DNA of 64,000 bases from JAIOSM01 sp964593725 (lineage in GTDB: Bacteria > Desulfobacterota > Desulfobacteria > Desulfobacterales > Desulfobacteraceae). The stretch lies in assembly GCA_964593725.1 (NCBI GenBank), contig CAZQJS010000010.1:1-64000 (forward strand), in the 5' to 3' direction. Position 1 is the stretch's first letter. Each line of letters opens with the position of its first letter. The notes below the pieces were generated by a model that saw nothing but the letters and a program-made list of their open reading frames with translations, made no database searches and was not told the DNA's origin. Below are positions 51,468 to 60,452 of this stretch, one piece after another. The translations under genes were made by a program, and so were the position numbers.

Positions 51468-52856
51468 ATGGCCCAGGGAAGATATTGCAATAGAAAACCC
51501 GTTCAAACACCGGAAGAAGTCAATTTTCTTCTGTCAGATACAAGCGGCAACACCTATTATAAAGAGATGGAGAGCCTGGACATAGACTCTGACCTTTTGA
51601 GTAAGACCATTTCAAATACCATGAAATCGCGTTTTAAAACATGGTTTGAAATATGTGCCCACTGCGGCATGTGCGCTGAAAGCTGTTTTCTTTATCAGGT
51701 AAATGATAAAGATCCAAAACAGGTACCGGCTTACAAAATACAATCAACTCTTGGTGAAATTATCAAACGCAGGGGTAAGGTTGATAACAAATTCATGCGC
51801 CACGCCATGGAGGTAGCATGGTCTCAATGCACCTGCTGCAACAGATGCGGAACATACTGCCCCCATGGCATTGATACAGGTATCATGTTCGGATACCTCA
51901 GGGGGCTTTTATACCAGCAGGGTTTTGTACCCTGGGAGATGAAAATAGGCGCAGGTATGCACAGGGCATACCGGGCCCAGATGGATGTGACCAATGAAGA
52001 TTTTGTTGAGACATTTGAGTGGATGGTGGAGGAAAATGAAGACGACTATCCAGGTCTTACAGTACCTGTAGATAAACATGATGCAGACATCCTTTATACG
52101 GTCAATGCAAGGGAGGTCAAACACTACCCCGAAGACCTGGCCGAAGCTGCAATTTTGTTCCATATTGCAGGTGAAAACTGGACAGTGACTTCCGAGGGTT
52201 GGGAACAGACAAGCCTTGCCATGTTTGCCGGAGACTGGGAAGCCTGTAAAATGCAGGTTGAATCTGTATATGCTGCCATGGAAAGATTGAAACCCAAACG
52301 TATGATCGGAACAGAATGCGGCCATGCTCACAGGGCAACGGTTATTGAAGGGCCTTACTGGGCTGGCAGGGAAAATGGTCTGCCTCCGGTTGAGTCCATA
52401 CACTATGTGGAATGGCTGGCTGAAGCCCTGGAACAAGGAAAATTAAAAATTGATCCCGCCAAAAGGATAAAAGAGCCTGTAACCATCCAGGATTCATGCA
52501 ATTATATCCGGAATCAGGGATTAAAAGATGCCACAAGACAGATAATAAGTCACATTGTTGAGCCTGGATATTTTGTGGAGATGTCCCCTAATAAAGAGCA
52601 TAACTACTGCTGCGGAGGCGGAGGAGGATTCAACGGAATAGGCCGTTTCAGAAAACAGAGGAACAGAGCTTTGATTACAAAAAGGGATCAGATTCTGAAA
52701 ACAGGAGCCAAACTGGTTCTTGCTCCATGCCATAATTGCTGGGATGCCATCAGAGATCTTGAAGAAGAGTACAGCATTGGTATCAGATGGTCATTTTTAA
52801 AACCTGTAATTATTAAAATGCTGTTGATACCGGACCATATGAAACCGGAAGAATAG
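51468..52856 (+). CDS. hmcF: HmcF, heterodisulfide-reductase-like Fe-S subunit
   Basis: 462 residues, CAGGAG site before ATG 51468. Two 4Fe-4S motifs CAHCGMCAESCFLY (about 63-76) and CTCCNRCGTYCPHG (about 122-135) precede two CCG-type regions: GTECGHAHRA and SPNKEHNYCCGGGGGFNG with a later APCHNCWDAI. This is the HdrD/DsrK layout, whose catalytic Fe-S cluster handles disulfides or thiols in the cytoplasm. As in the Hmc complex, it is the cytoplasmic end of the electron path from HmcA. Confidence 0.94.
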   Translation: MAQGRYCNRKPVQTPEEVNFLLSDTSGNTYYKEMESLDIDSDLLSKTISNTMKSRFKTWFEICAHCGMCAESCFLYQVNDKDPKQVPAYKIQSTLGEIIKRRGKVDNKFMRHAMEVAWSQCTCCNRCGTYCPHGIDTGIMFGYLRGLLYQQGFVPWEMKIGAGMHRAYRAQMDVTNEDFVETFEWMVEENEDDYPGLTVPVDKHDADILYTVNAREVKHYPEDLAEAAILFHIAGENWTVTSEGWEQTSLAMFAGDWEACKMQVESVYAAMERLKPKRMIGTECGHAHRATVIEGPYWAGRENGLPPVESIHYVEWLAEALEQGKLKIDPAKRIKEPVTIQDSCNYIRNQGLKDATRQIISHIVEPGYFVEMSPNKEHNYCCGGGGGFNGIGRFRKQRNRALITKRDQILKTGAKLVLAPCHNCWDAIRDLEEEYSIGIRWSFLKPVIIKMLLIPDHMKPEE

Positions 52857-52881
52857 ATACCCATAAGAAACGAGGTATACC

Positions 52882-53781
52882 ATGTTTAAAAAAATTCTAT
52901 TTGCAACATCTGCAACAAAGGCCAGTGACCATGCTGCCAGAGTAGCCTTTAATATTGCAAGGGGCCATAATGCCAGGCTTGATATCTTCCATGTCCTGGG
53001 AGTTCCCTCCCGGGGCTTCAGCCAGGTTGTCGTGGATGTTAAGACAAAGGAAAAGGTAAATGTTGATCAAGAGTATATGGCCTGGGTTAAAGAGGAGGTG
53101 TCTGAATACTATTCCAAATACCTTGACAAGGGCCTGGATTATTCCATCAAGGTTACAATTGGCCTGCCTGCCAGGGAAATCCTGCGCCGGGCAAAGAATA
53201 CAAAACCAGATCTTATCCTGCTTGGGGGCAGCACCGGTGATGAAGAGACATCTATCTATAAGAAATGCAGCGCAGGAACTACTCTTCAGAAAATAACAAA
53301 ATCAGCCGGATGTCCTGTCCTGATTGTAAACCGCCCTGCTGCTTCCTTTTGGGGAGGACTGTCCAATATCACTTTTGGTGCTGACTTTTCAAAAGCATCG
53401 GACAAAGCATTTGATTTTGCGTTTAAAATTGCAGAAACCTTTGACTGCGAGCTCCATGTGTTCCATGCCCTTGATATCACGGCCATATCCTCCGGTAAAA
53501 TAATACCCCAGGATGATATTGAGCAGAAAATAAGGGAAAATTTAAGGATGATCCGGGCCAGGTATGAACCACGATTAAAAAAGCTTAAGAGCTACTCCAT
53601 GGAGGTTCTGGAGGGCATACCCTATATTGAAATTGTCAAATATGCCAGGGACAACCATTCAGATCTTATTGTCATGGCACACCATTCAAGGATAACAACG
53701 TCTGAATATGCAAATTTAGGTGGAAATGTGGAACAGGTAATTGTCAGGGCCGGATGCCCTGTTATTAGTGTTAATCGATAA
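52882..53781 (+). CDS. Tandem UspA universal stress protein
   Basis: 299 residues with two Usp domains (1-148 and 152-299). Domain 1 has KILFATSATKASDHAARVAF and the ATP motif GGSTGDEETSIYKKCSAGTT (G-x2-G-x9-G-T). Domain 2 has ITFGADFSKASDKAFDF and a weaker motif AHHSRITTSEYANLGGNVE. It starts 25 bases after hmcF and 16 bases before the rrf1-like gene, so it is within the hmc transcription unit. Such proteins sense adenine nucleotides; here it may link the redox complex to energy state. It is not part of the classic Desulfovibrio hmc operon. Confidence 0.9.
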   Translation: MFKKILFATSATKASDHAARVAFNIARGHNARLDIFHVLGVPSRGFSQVVVDVKTKEKVNVDQEYMAWVKEEVSEYYSKYLDKGLDYSIKVTIGLPAREILRRAKNTKPDLILLGGSTGDEETSIYKKCSAGTTLQKITKSAGCPVLIVNRPAASFWGGLSNITFGADFSKASDKAFDFAFKIAETFDCELHVFHALDITAISSGKIIPQDDIEQKIRENLRMIRARYEPRLKKLKSYSMEVLEGIPYIEIVKYARDNHSDLIVMAHHSRITTSEYANLGGNVEQVIVRAGCPVISVNR

Positions 53782-53797
53782 AATTGAGAGGCTATCT

Positions 53798-54151
53798 ATG
53801 AAAAAAAGAATTCTTATTATTGATGACGATCCAAATATCCAGGATTATCTTGATGTACTGTTTAAAGATAATGGTTATGACACAAGCATTGCCAATGATG
53901 CCAGGGAAGGACTTGAGATGGCAAAAACAGATATACCTGATCTTGTAACACTGGATATTGAAATGCCCGGAGAATGGGGGCCGAGATTCTACCGGCACAT
54001 GACCCAGGATTCAAAATTAAAAAATATTCCTGTAATAGTTATTTCGGGCCTGTCAGGCAATTCCCATGCGATTCCCAAGGCCATTGCATCCATAAAAAAG
54101 CCCTTTGACAGGGATGAACTTGTAAGTTTAGTCAAAGAGACCATTGGATAA
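53798..54151 (+). CDS. rrf1: Single-domain response regulator, Rrf1-like
   Basis: 117 residues from ATG 53798; an in-frame codon at 53741 lies inside the usp gene. Receiver only: acidic pair in LIIDDDPNIQD, phospho-acceptor Asp53 (VTLDIEMPG), Thr/Ser in VIVISGLSG and the lysine in IKKPFDRDEL. There is no output domain. In Desulfovibrio vulgaris, hmcF is followed by rrf1 (receiver) and rrf2; the same relation holds here with extra genes. The partner kinase is probably the next gene. Confidence 0.9.
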   Translation: MKKRILIIDDDPNIQDYLDVLFKDNGYDTSIANDAREGLEMAKTDIPDLVTLDIEMPGEWGPRFYRHMTQDSKLKNIPVIVISGLSGNSHAIPKAIASIKKPFDRDELVSLVKETIG

Positions 54152-54195
54152 AAGTGTACAACACTCAACTGAATCAGCCCGGGAAGATTTGATTT

Positions 54196-55683
54196 ATGGC
54201 AGATACATTACTACTCATAGATGATGATGAAGGACATGCAGATGCACTAAAAACATATCTTGCCCGGCTGCAGTATGATGTCACAACTGCAGCCACAGCA
54301 GACAAGGTGACAGACTGCCTTAGCAATTCCTGCTTTGATATTATCCTTGGCAATCTGATGCTGAACAGAACAATCGTTTCACACATTAAAACCGTTATAA
54401 AGAAAAATCCAGCCTCCGGCATCATTGCCTTTGCACCGACTGGCAAGCTTGATGAATTCATGGACTGTTTTGCCATGTCAGCCACCCATTACCTTGAAAA
54501 ACCACTTAACAGCAAAATGCTGGACTTTGCTCTTAACAAGGCAAGGCAGAGCAGGCAGCAACTTAAGAAACTAAATCACTATTCTGAACGTCTGGCTGAT
54601 CTGCACAATGCCCAGAGCCTCTTTAATCAACTCTTTGATGTTGTACCCTGTTATATTTCAGTGCAGGATAAAAACTTAAGAATCACTGCAACAAACAGGC
54701 GTTTTAAAGAACATTTCGGCAATGCCATTGGCGGACATTGTTACAAAACATATAAACACAGGGACTTGCAATGCGAACTATGCCCTGTGGTACAAACATT
54801 TAATGATGGCAGAATCCACAGCACAGAAGAGATTGTAACTTCCAAATCAGGAAAACAGTACAATGTTTTAACCCACACTGCCCCCATTAAAAACGAAGGG
54901 GGAAAAATTACCCAGGTCATGGAGATGTCAACCAATATCACCCAGATACGGCAGTTACAGGATCATCTGACATCTCTCGGCCTCATGATCGGCTCCATGT
55001 CCCACGGTGTCAAAGGGATGCTGACTGCTCTGGATGGAGGCATTTATCAACTTGAAACAGGCCTTGACAAAAAAGATGAAAAACGCATTGTCAAAGCATT
55101 TGGTCAGGTGAAAAACATGACCGACAAAATCAAGAAAATGGTGCTTCAAATTTTATACTATGCCAAATCCAGGGAGCTTCAGTACATTACAATGGATGTC
55201 AAAGAGCTTGCCGGGCACCTTATTTCAAATATAAAACCCATGGCAAAAAAGAATAATATTCAATTCAATGTCTCAATTCCAAAATCCCCCGGGCAGATTG
55301 ATATTGACCCCTCCTGGATGGAGGCAGCCCTGGTCAACATCCTTGAAAATGCCATTGATGCCTGTACCTTTGACAGACATAAATCTGATCACCAGGTCTC
55401 CTTTAAAATATGGACCAACGAAAAAAACAGCATTAATTTTGAAATTAAGGATAATGGCATTGGCATGGACCAGGAGACACGTGAAAAGATGTTTACACTG
55501 TTTTTTACATCCAAGGGATCCCAGGGCACAGGACTTGGGATGTTCATTGCCCACAGGGTAATAAAACAGCATGGCGGAAGTGTTGACGTTAAATCAAGGC
55601 CTGACAGAGGAAGCTGTTTTAAAATCAGCCTGCCGGTCAGGAAACCTGAAAACCTGAGATCCAACGGATTCCCAGAGGAATAA
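54196..55683 (+). CDS. Hybrid sensor kinase with degenerate receiver, PAS and HisKA/HATPase domains
   Basis: 495 residues, cytoplasmic. Residues 1-120 form a receiver in which the phospho-acceptor is replaced by Asn53 (FDIILGNLML), while the acidic pair (LLIDDDEGH) and lysine (YLEKPLN) remain. Residues ~135-255 form a PAS domain with a cysteine-bearing segment GGHCYKTYKHRDLQCELCP (three Cys). HisKA has IGSMSHGVKGML (His270). The HATPase has NILENAIDAC, DNGIGM and GSQGTGLGMFIAH. It lies 44 bases after the rrf1-like gene and probably phosphorylates it. The PAS cysteines could hold a redox-active group, an inference. Confidence 0.88.
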   Translation: MADTLLLIDDDEGHADALKTYLARLQYDVTTAATADKVTDCLSNSCFDIILGNLMLNRTIVSHIKTVIKKNPASGIIAFAPTGKLDEFMDCFAMSATHYLEKPLNSKMLDFALNKARQSRQQLKKLNHYSERLADLHNAQSLFNQLFDVVPCYISVQDKNLRITATNRRFKEHFGNAIGGHCYKTYKHRDLQCELCPVVQTFNDGRIHSTEEIVTSKSGKQYNVLTHTAPIKNEGGKITQVMEMSTNITQIRQLQDHLTSLGLMIGSMSHGVKGMLTALDGGIYQLETGLDKKDEKRIVKAFGQVKNMTDKIKKMVLQILYYAKSRELQYITMDVKELAGHLISNIKPMAKKNNIQFNVSIPKSPGQIDIDPSWMEAALVNILENAIDACTFDRHKSDHQVSFKIWTNEKNSINFEIKDNGIGMDQETREKMFTLFFTSKGSQGTGLGMFIAHRVIKQHGGSVDVKSRPDRGSCFKISLPVRKPENLRSNGFPEE

Positions 55684-55702
55684 ACTTATATAAACTGCCC
55701 GG

Positions 55703-55720
55703 AACAGAGTCTGTTTTTTT
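55703..55720 (+). terminator. Probable Rho-independent terminator after the hmc-kinase unit
   Basis: AACAG-AGT-CTGTT followed by a run of seven T (two of them shared with the stem) lies about 20 bases after the kinase stop. The stem is short (5 bp), so termination may be partial. It would separate the rrf2 gene, which has its own upstream space of about 120 bases. Confidence 0.5.
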
Positions 55721-55841
55721 AAAATACTTTTCAACCTGTAATTACGGCCCGATAATAATATCTTTTGCCTTGCCCGCAAAAGGATGGTATTAATAATGTC
55801 TTAACAACCCTTGAATTTTGGGTCTAAAGGAGACATAAAGC

Positions 55842-56276
55842 ATGAGACTTACAACTAAAAGCCGGTATGGAACCAGGCTGGTTCTTGATGTGGCAGTACA
55901 TGGCAAAAAAAAGCCTGTCCCCTTAAGTGAAATTGCAAAACGCCAGAACATATCCTTTAAATACCTTGAACAGCTCACAAGGAAACTGAAAAATGCCAGC
56001 ATCATCAACAGCCAGCGTGGACCCTTTGGCGGTCATATGCTGGCAAAACCTCCCCATGAAATAACAATTGGTGATATTGTCAGAGTCCTTGAAGAATCCA
56101 CTGCCATTACAGATTGTGCCGAAGAAGATAAAAAACTCTGCGGTATTTGTAATAAAGCCGGGGACTGCCTTTCCAGATGGGTCTGGATTGAAGCAAGCAA
56201 AGCAATGTTTAACCGCCTGGATGAAATCACCATTGCAAGTCTCTTACAAATAAACAATACTGAAATCAAACTCTGA
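55842..56276 (+). CDS. rrf2: Rrf2-family transcription regulator
   Basis: 144 residues, AAGGAGAC site before ATG 55842. N-terminal winged helix: RLTTKSRYGTRLVLDVAVH, PLSEIAKRQNISFKYLEQLTRKLKNASIINSQRGPFGGHMLA. The region 85-115 has four cysteines (ITDCAEEDKKLCGICNKAGDC), placed as in Fe-S-binding Rrf2 proteins such as IscR, NsrR and RsrR. Rrf2 was named for the regulator behind the Desulfovibrio hmc operon, and the position is the same here. It probably represses hmc, with an Fe-S cluster sensing redox state. Confidence 0.93.
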   Translation: MRLTTKSRYGTRLVLDVAVHGKKKPVPLSEIAKRQNISFKYLEQLTRKLKNASIINSQRGPFGGHMLAKPPHEITIGDIVRVLEESTAITDCAEEDKKLCGICNKAGDCLSRWVWIEASKAMFNRLDEITIASLLQINNTEIKL

Positions 56277-56281
56277 ATATT

Positions 56282-56764
56282 TTACAGGTTTAATCCCTTA
56301 ATTATCTCCTGTAACCTGTCAAGGTCATCCCCATCGGGGTGGGAGACAGCCTCATCTGCATCACCGATCCAGACAGGGGGTTCAGGTTTTTGTTTCACCT
56401 TTTCCAAAACCTTGGGATTAACCCTGCCCTGGCAGGTAAAAACACCCTTTACATCTGCATTATCTGTGAGACTGACTGCAGTATCAACCGCATTTTTCAC
56501 ATGATCCGAGCCCCTGGCAGCGCCATGGGTGGCAAACAGAAACAGGCTTTGACCCTTTTCAAGCGTTTCAAGATATTTCCCAGCCTTTGGGTCGGGTTTT
56601 CCACCCATGAGCCAAAACCCAAGCGCTATGAAATCATATCCCTCTGGAGAGGGTGCTTCTTCCACAGCAAATATCTCCTTTTCGCCTTCAATGGTATCAA
56701 AAATTAAATCGGCAAGTTTTTTTGTATTTTCAGTCTGGCTTGAATAAACTATCAAAGATTTCAT
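56282..56764 (-). CDS. Flavodoxin family protein
   Basis: 160 residues. The phosphate-binding loop VYSSQTENTKKLADLI near the N-terminus and the aromatic FMN loops FIALGFWLMGGKPDPKAG and FLFATHGAARGSDHVKNAV give the flavodoxin fold. It has a C-terminal helix and no other domain. It converges on rrf2 with a 5-base gap. It lies ahead of a flavin-dependent disulfide reductase on the same strand (65-base gap), so the two may be cotranscribed. The electron partner is not known. Confidence 0.88.
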   Translation of the reverse strand: MKSLIVYSSQTENTKKLADLIFDTIEGEKEIFAVEEAPSPEGYDFIALGFWLMGGKPDPKAGKYLETLEKGQSLFLFATHGAARGSDHVKNAVDTAVSLTDNADVKGVFTCQGRVNPKVLEKVKQKPEPPVWIGDADEAVSHPDGDDLDRLQEIIKGLNL

Positions 56765-56829
56765 TTTACCTTCTCCTTTTCCAATTCAGTTTTTCTCTAT
56801 TTATTGTTGATTGTTGCGATCCAACACAA

Positions 56830-58170
56830 TTACAATTTCTTTATCAATTGATTAGCCGCTGTTAACAGTGGATCCCATACCGGGCCAAAGGGCGGAGCAT
56901 AGGCTAAATCTGTCTGGCTGAACTCCTCAAGTTTCATTCCATTATGCAGGGCAACAGCAACGGCATTGACCCTGTGGGCAACCCCCTCTTTTCCAACCAT
57001 CTGAACTCCCAGGATGCTGCCGCTTTTTCTGTCTGCTGTCATATTAATATGAATCGGCTCAGAACCCGGCTGGCCATGGGCACGTGATCTTGTTGTCACA
57101 CTGTTGTCAACAGGATCAAACCCTGCATCAACTGCCTCCTTTGAATTAAGACCTGACCTTGCAACTTCAAGGGAAAAAACTTTAAATACCGATGTTCCGG
57201 CAACCCCCCTGAGACTTGTCTGCCTGCCTGAAACATTATCAGCAACTGCCCAGCCAGCCCTGTTGGCTCTGAGGGCAAGGGGTATCCAGCATTTTTTATC
57301 TGTCACAACATGGTATGCATCGGCACAATCACCTGCTGCATAGATATTTTTGTCAGATGTCTTTAAAAACCTGTCCACGGCAATGGAATTTGAGATGCCA
57401 AGTTTAATCCCGCATTGTCCGGCAATCCTGCTGCACGGTTTTACACCCATTGCCACAAGAACAATATCAGCCTGAAAGCTGACATCATCACATATAATAT
57501 CCAGAAAGCTCCCTGTGGATTCAATCCTTTTAATGGTATGCCCGGGATAAAGTTCAATTCCATTCAGGATCAACTCCTTTTGAACAACTTCTGCGAGATC
57601 AGGGGAAAGCCATGGGAGAAAAACTCTGCCCGGCTTGACCATTCTGACCTTTACCCCTCTTTTTTCAAAAGCTTCACACATTTCAAGGGCAATATAACCC
57701 ATGCCAATGATCAAAGCTTTTTTAACATTACCTTTCCCAAGGTAATCCTTTATCTGCCTGCCATGGTCAAGGTTCTTTAACACCATGACTTCGGGCAGAT
57801 CAATTCCGGGAATCTCAGGCAGTACAGGAGATGCACCCGTTGCAATGAGTAATTTATCATAATCAAATGTGAAGAACTGCCCCTTATGGGTGTTTCCCAT
57901 GACTGTTTTTGCCTTTGGGTCAATGGCCGTAACCCTGTGCCCTGTCAGCAGATTGATCTTATTTTTTTCAATAAATACTCCAGGCTTTCTTACAACAAGC
58001 AGATCCATATCCCTTAAAGGATCCGCGATATTATAAGGCATACCACATGCGCTGTAGGAGACATCATGTGTCTGTTCCAGCACAATTACTTCAATATCAG
58101 GATTTCTTCTCTTTGCCCGGCTGGCTGCACTCATTCCTGCTGCATCCCCTCCGATAATAACAAATTTCAT
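56830..58170 (-). CDS. FAD-dependent NAD(P)H:CoA-disulfide reductase / NADH oxidase family
   Basis: 446 residues from ATG 58170 (CGGAGAAGCC site); an in-frame ATG at 58224 has no site. FAD motif VIIGGDAAGMSAASRAKRR, the single redox cysteine in YSACGMPYNIAD (about Cys43) typical of CoA-disulfide reductases and NADH oxidases, NAD(P) motif KALIIGMGYIALEMCEAF, and the second FAD motif IYAAGDCADAYHVV. The C-terminal dimer domain has no rhodanese extension. It could reduce CoA-disulfides, polysulfide or oxygen, or act in oxidative defence. Upstream lies the DUF1638 gene. Confidence 0.9.
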   Translation of the reverse strand: MKFVIIGGDAAGMSAASRAKRRNPDIEVIVLEQTHDVSYSACGMPYNIADPLRDMDLLVVRKPGVFIEKNKINLLTGHRVTAIDPKAKTVMGNTHKGQFFTFDYDKLLIATGASPVLPEIPGIDLPEVMVLKNLDHGRQIKDYLGKGNVKKALIIGMGYIALEMCEAFEKRGVKVRMVKPGRVFLPWLSPDLAEVVQKELILNGIELYPGHTIKRIESTGSFLDIICDDVSFQADIVLVAMGVKPCSRIAGQCGIKLGISNSIAVDRFLKTSDKNIYAAGDCADAYHVVTDKKCWIPLALRANRAGWAVADNVSGRQTSLRGVAGTSVFKVFSLEVARSGLNSKEAVDAGFDPVDNSVTTRSRAHGQPGSEPIHINMTADRKSGSILGVQMVGKEGVAHRVNAVAVALHNGMKLEEFSQTDLAYAPPFGPVWDPLLTAANQLIKKL

Positions 58171-58243
58171 GGCTTCTCCGTTTATTATTATTATTTGCCT
58201 TTCAAAGGTAAGTATAAACATCAATCCATATACATATGGCAGC

Positions 58244-58906
58244 TTACACTGCTCTGTTGTGCAATATCTCCAGCTGCTGGTTCAGCAGTCCTTTGAATCG
58301 GTCCAGTGTTATTGGGTATGACTGCATTGGGACCCCCATCCAGTCACAATACTCAAGGAACTCCTCGGGTTTTTCCTCCATGTATTTATCCAGATATCCA
58401 ATACCGTCAAGGACAACAACACCTCCGGTATGCCTTGGAAAATTCTCATTGGCTATTGTTTTATCCCACCCTTTGAAAACATGTTTCCTATACTCCACCC
58501 AGCCCGGGGTCATAAACCATACAGGTTCTCCCCCGGCAACCTCATTTTTAATATTTTCCATCTCCTGCTCTGTTGCAAGCATACCCATACAATGGCTTGC
58601 CTCTATCCTAGCCACTTTAAGACCCTGTTCCTCAATAATCGTCTGCATGAGCCTTGTTGGATTGTCAGGGTTCACATAACAATATTTACCTCCGAAAACA
58701 ACAATAACATTCTTTGCAGCAGTACGGGCTTTATCAACAAATTTCACAAGCTGGCTTTCAAGTTCAGGAATATCCTGGTGAAGCCCCGGTGTTGTATAAA
58801 AAATATGCCTGGTATCAATAAAGCCTTGTTTTTTAAGATAATTGATTTCAGGGCTCATGGTTCCGCAGGAAACCAGAGCTGTATCCTTAAATGATTGATA
58901 CTCCAT
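58244..58906 (-). CDS. DUF1638 protein
   Basis: 220 residues from ATG 58906 (AAAGGAGAGGGTT site). Conserved-looking parts: LVSCGTMSPEINYLKKQGF at the start, VVFGGKYCYVN, IEASHCMGMLATEQEM, WFMTPGWVEYRKHVFKGWD, and VVLDGIGYL. Three cysteines and two histidines in these motifs could bind metal. DUF1638 proteins occur mainly in anaerobes, often near corrinoid methyltransferase genes, but their role is not settled. Here there are none nearby; it precedes a CoA-disulfide-reductase-like gene by 73 bases. Confidence 0.72.
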   Translation of the reverse strand: MEYQSFKDTALVSCGTMSPEINYLKKQGFIDTRHIFYTTPGLHQDIPELESQLVKFVDKARTAAKNVIVVFGGKYCYVNPDNPTRLMQTIIEEQGLKVARIEASHCMGMLATEQEMENIKNEVAGGEPVWFMTPGWVEYRKHVFKGWDKTIANENFPRHTGGVVVLDGIGYLDKYMEEKPEEFLEYCDWMGVPMQSYPITLDRFKGLLNQQLEILHNRAV

Positions 58907-59096
58907 AACCCTCTCCTTTGAAAAAGACATGCAATGGAACAATGACAATATCCTGTTATATTTGAACAACCAATAATCATGCCAGAAAGACCGATTTTTT
59001 TAAATAAATTGATAACCGATTGTAATTATTTAGAAATAGTTAATACGTAAAAAACAGCAGTCAGAAAAGCCAGTAACGGTATCGTTACCAGTACTA

Positions 59097-59717
59097 TTAT
59101 TCCCGTGAGGTAACGCACCCAACCCTTGCACATATTTCCACTGCCAGTGAAAATATAATGTCAAATGTCAAATATTCCATTATGGTTTTATCATATAGAA
59201 TCTTTGCTTCCGGAGGAAAATCTTCATCACCCTGCCACATTAGTACAGCAACGGGTATGCATGGGACAATCTCAAATCTGTATGCTGCATCGGCAAGGTC
59301 AAGCTCAACACCGCCAAGTTCAACACATCTTTCACCAAAGGCTTTTATATCGTTATTAAACTGCCTGGCAATGAGGTGGGTGGGAATTTTGTGGGGACCC
59401 CGGAAAAAAGTAGCGCCACCGGGCATATCCTTCTCAGATATCCACTCTTCTTTTATGGTATTACCCTTTGCATGGACAAGATAAAATATAATAAAGAGAA
59501 AAAACAACCCATCAGGGTAATGGCTGGTTTTTGTCACACATTCAATTTTGAATTCATCAAGATGTATAATATACTGATCTCCCCACACAGATAATAAACA
59601 GGTTCCAGTGGAATCATCATATTCATAGGGCAGGTACTTTGAAATTTCTTCATGGTCACGGCTGGCAAGTTTCCTGAAGTAACTTTTATCAATAATGGCT
59701 GTGCTGTTTTTTTCCAT
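59097..59717 (-). CDS. DUF3786 protein
   Basis: 206 residues. DUF3786 patterns: CLLSVWGDQYIIHLDEFKI, YLVHAKGNTIKEEWISEKDMPGGATFFRGPHKIPT, and the late VPCIPVAVLMWQGDEDFPPEAKILYDKTIMEYL. The family is common in sulfate reducers, acetogens and methanogens, frequently near Fe-S or corrinoid genes, and is without a known function. No signal peptide; the hydrophobic patch near residue 72-85 is short and probably buried. It diverges from the mraZ cluster. Confidence 0.75.
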   Translation of the reverse strand: MEKNSTAIIDKSYFRKLASRDHEEISKYLPYEYDDSTGTCLLSVWGDQYIIHLDEFKIECVTKTSHYPDGLFFLFIIFYLVHAKGNTIKEEWISEKDMPGGATFFRGPHKIPTHLIARQFNNDIKAFGERCVELGGVELDLADAAYRFEIVPCIPVAVLMWQGDEDFPPEAKILYDKTIMEYLTFDIIFSLAVEICARVGCVTSRE

Positions 59718-59932
59718 TGGCTGTCAATCCATGCATTTTATATTTTTATTGATCATACCATACATTCCTGAAGTCAGGCCAGCAATTCCATGTTTATTTC
59801 CAATAAAATTGCAGGATTATTATTTTCCATCCACAAACATCCACTTTTATAATTTATCTGGTTAATTTTTAGAAATCCACTGTTATTTCAAGGCCTTTTT
59901 TATTTTTTTTTTAAGAAAACTGCATTTTTTAC

Positions 59933-59990
59933 TTGACATTCATGGGAATTTTGGTAATTCTGTGGAGCATAGTGGAGTAAAGTGGCTAAA
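59933..59990 (+). promoter_or_regulatory. mraZ promoter with MraZ box
   Basis: TTGACA (59933-59938), a 16-base spacer and TAATTC (59955-59960) with an extended-type TG form a promoter. Immediately downstream are three repeats with an exact 10-base period: TGTGGAGCAT, AGTGGAGTAA and AGTGGCTAAA (59961-59990). GTGG-core repeats at one helical turn before mraZ are the known type of site for MraZ autorepression of the division cluster. Confidence 0.75.
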
Positions 59991-60011
59991 AATATCAAAA
60001 GGGTGGTAAAA

Positions 60012-60452
60012 TTGTTCAGATCAAGCTCATATCACACCATGGACACAAAGGGCAGGATAATTATCCCGTCCAGATTCAAGGATGTGATAAAGGCAGACGG
60101 CAGAGCCGGAGTAATGGTCTCATGTCTGGACAATGCCCTCTACGCATATACCTTTAATGAATGGCATAATATTGAAAAGAAAATCCTGGCCAACAAGAGC
60201 AGGCACATGGTCAAATTTAAAAGGGTATTTATTGGCAATGCCTGCGAGTGCATGTGCGACAGACAGGATCGTATCCGCATACCCCGGAATCTGCGGGAAT
60301 CGGCAGGCCTTGAAAAGGAGATAGCCCTGATAGGGCTTCTGGACCATTTTGAAATCTGGTCAAAGGAGAACTGGATTAAAGAAAATAAAATAGTCAACAA
60401 AGACCTTGAAAAAGATGAAGTAAGAGATGAAATTGCTTCGATAGGGTTATAA
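60012..60452 (+). CDS. mraZ: Transcription regulator MraZ of the dcw cluster
   Basis: 146 residues from TTG 60012. LFRSSSYHTMDTKGRIIIPSRFKDVI aligns with the usual MFRG...LDxKGRhxhP start of MraZ, and a second AbrB-like repeat follows (CMCDRQDRIRIPRNLRESAGLEKEI). GTG 59982 in the same frame, 10 codons earlier, has a GGAG site but overlaps the third operator repeat; it remains possible. The second half carries a longer Lys/Glu tail. MraZ binds DNA as a ring and represses mraZ-rsmH-ftsL-ftsI. It is the first gene of the division and cell wall cluster here. Confidence 0.88.
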   Translation: MFRSSSYHTMDTKGRIIIPSRFKDVIKADGRAGVMVSCLDNALYAYTFNEWHNIEKKILANKSRHMVKFKRVFIGNACECMCDRQDRIRIPRNLRESAGLEKEIALIGLLDHFEIWSKENWIKENKIVNKDLEKDEVRDEIASIGL

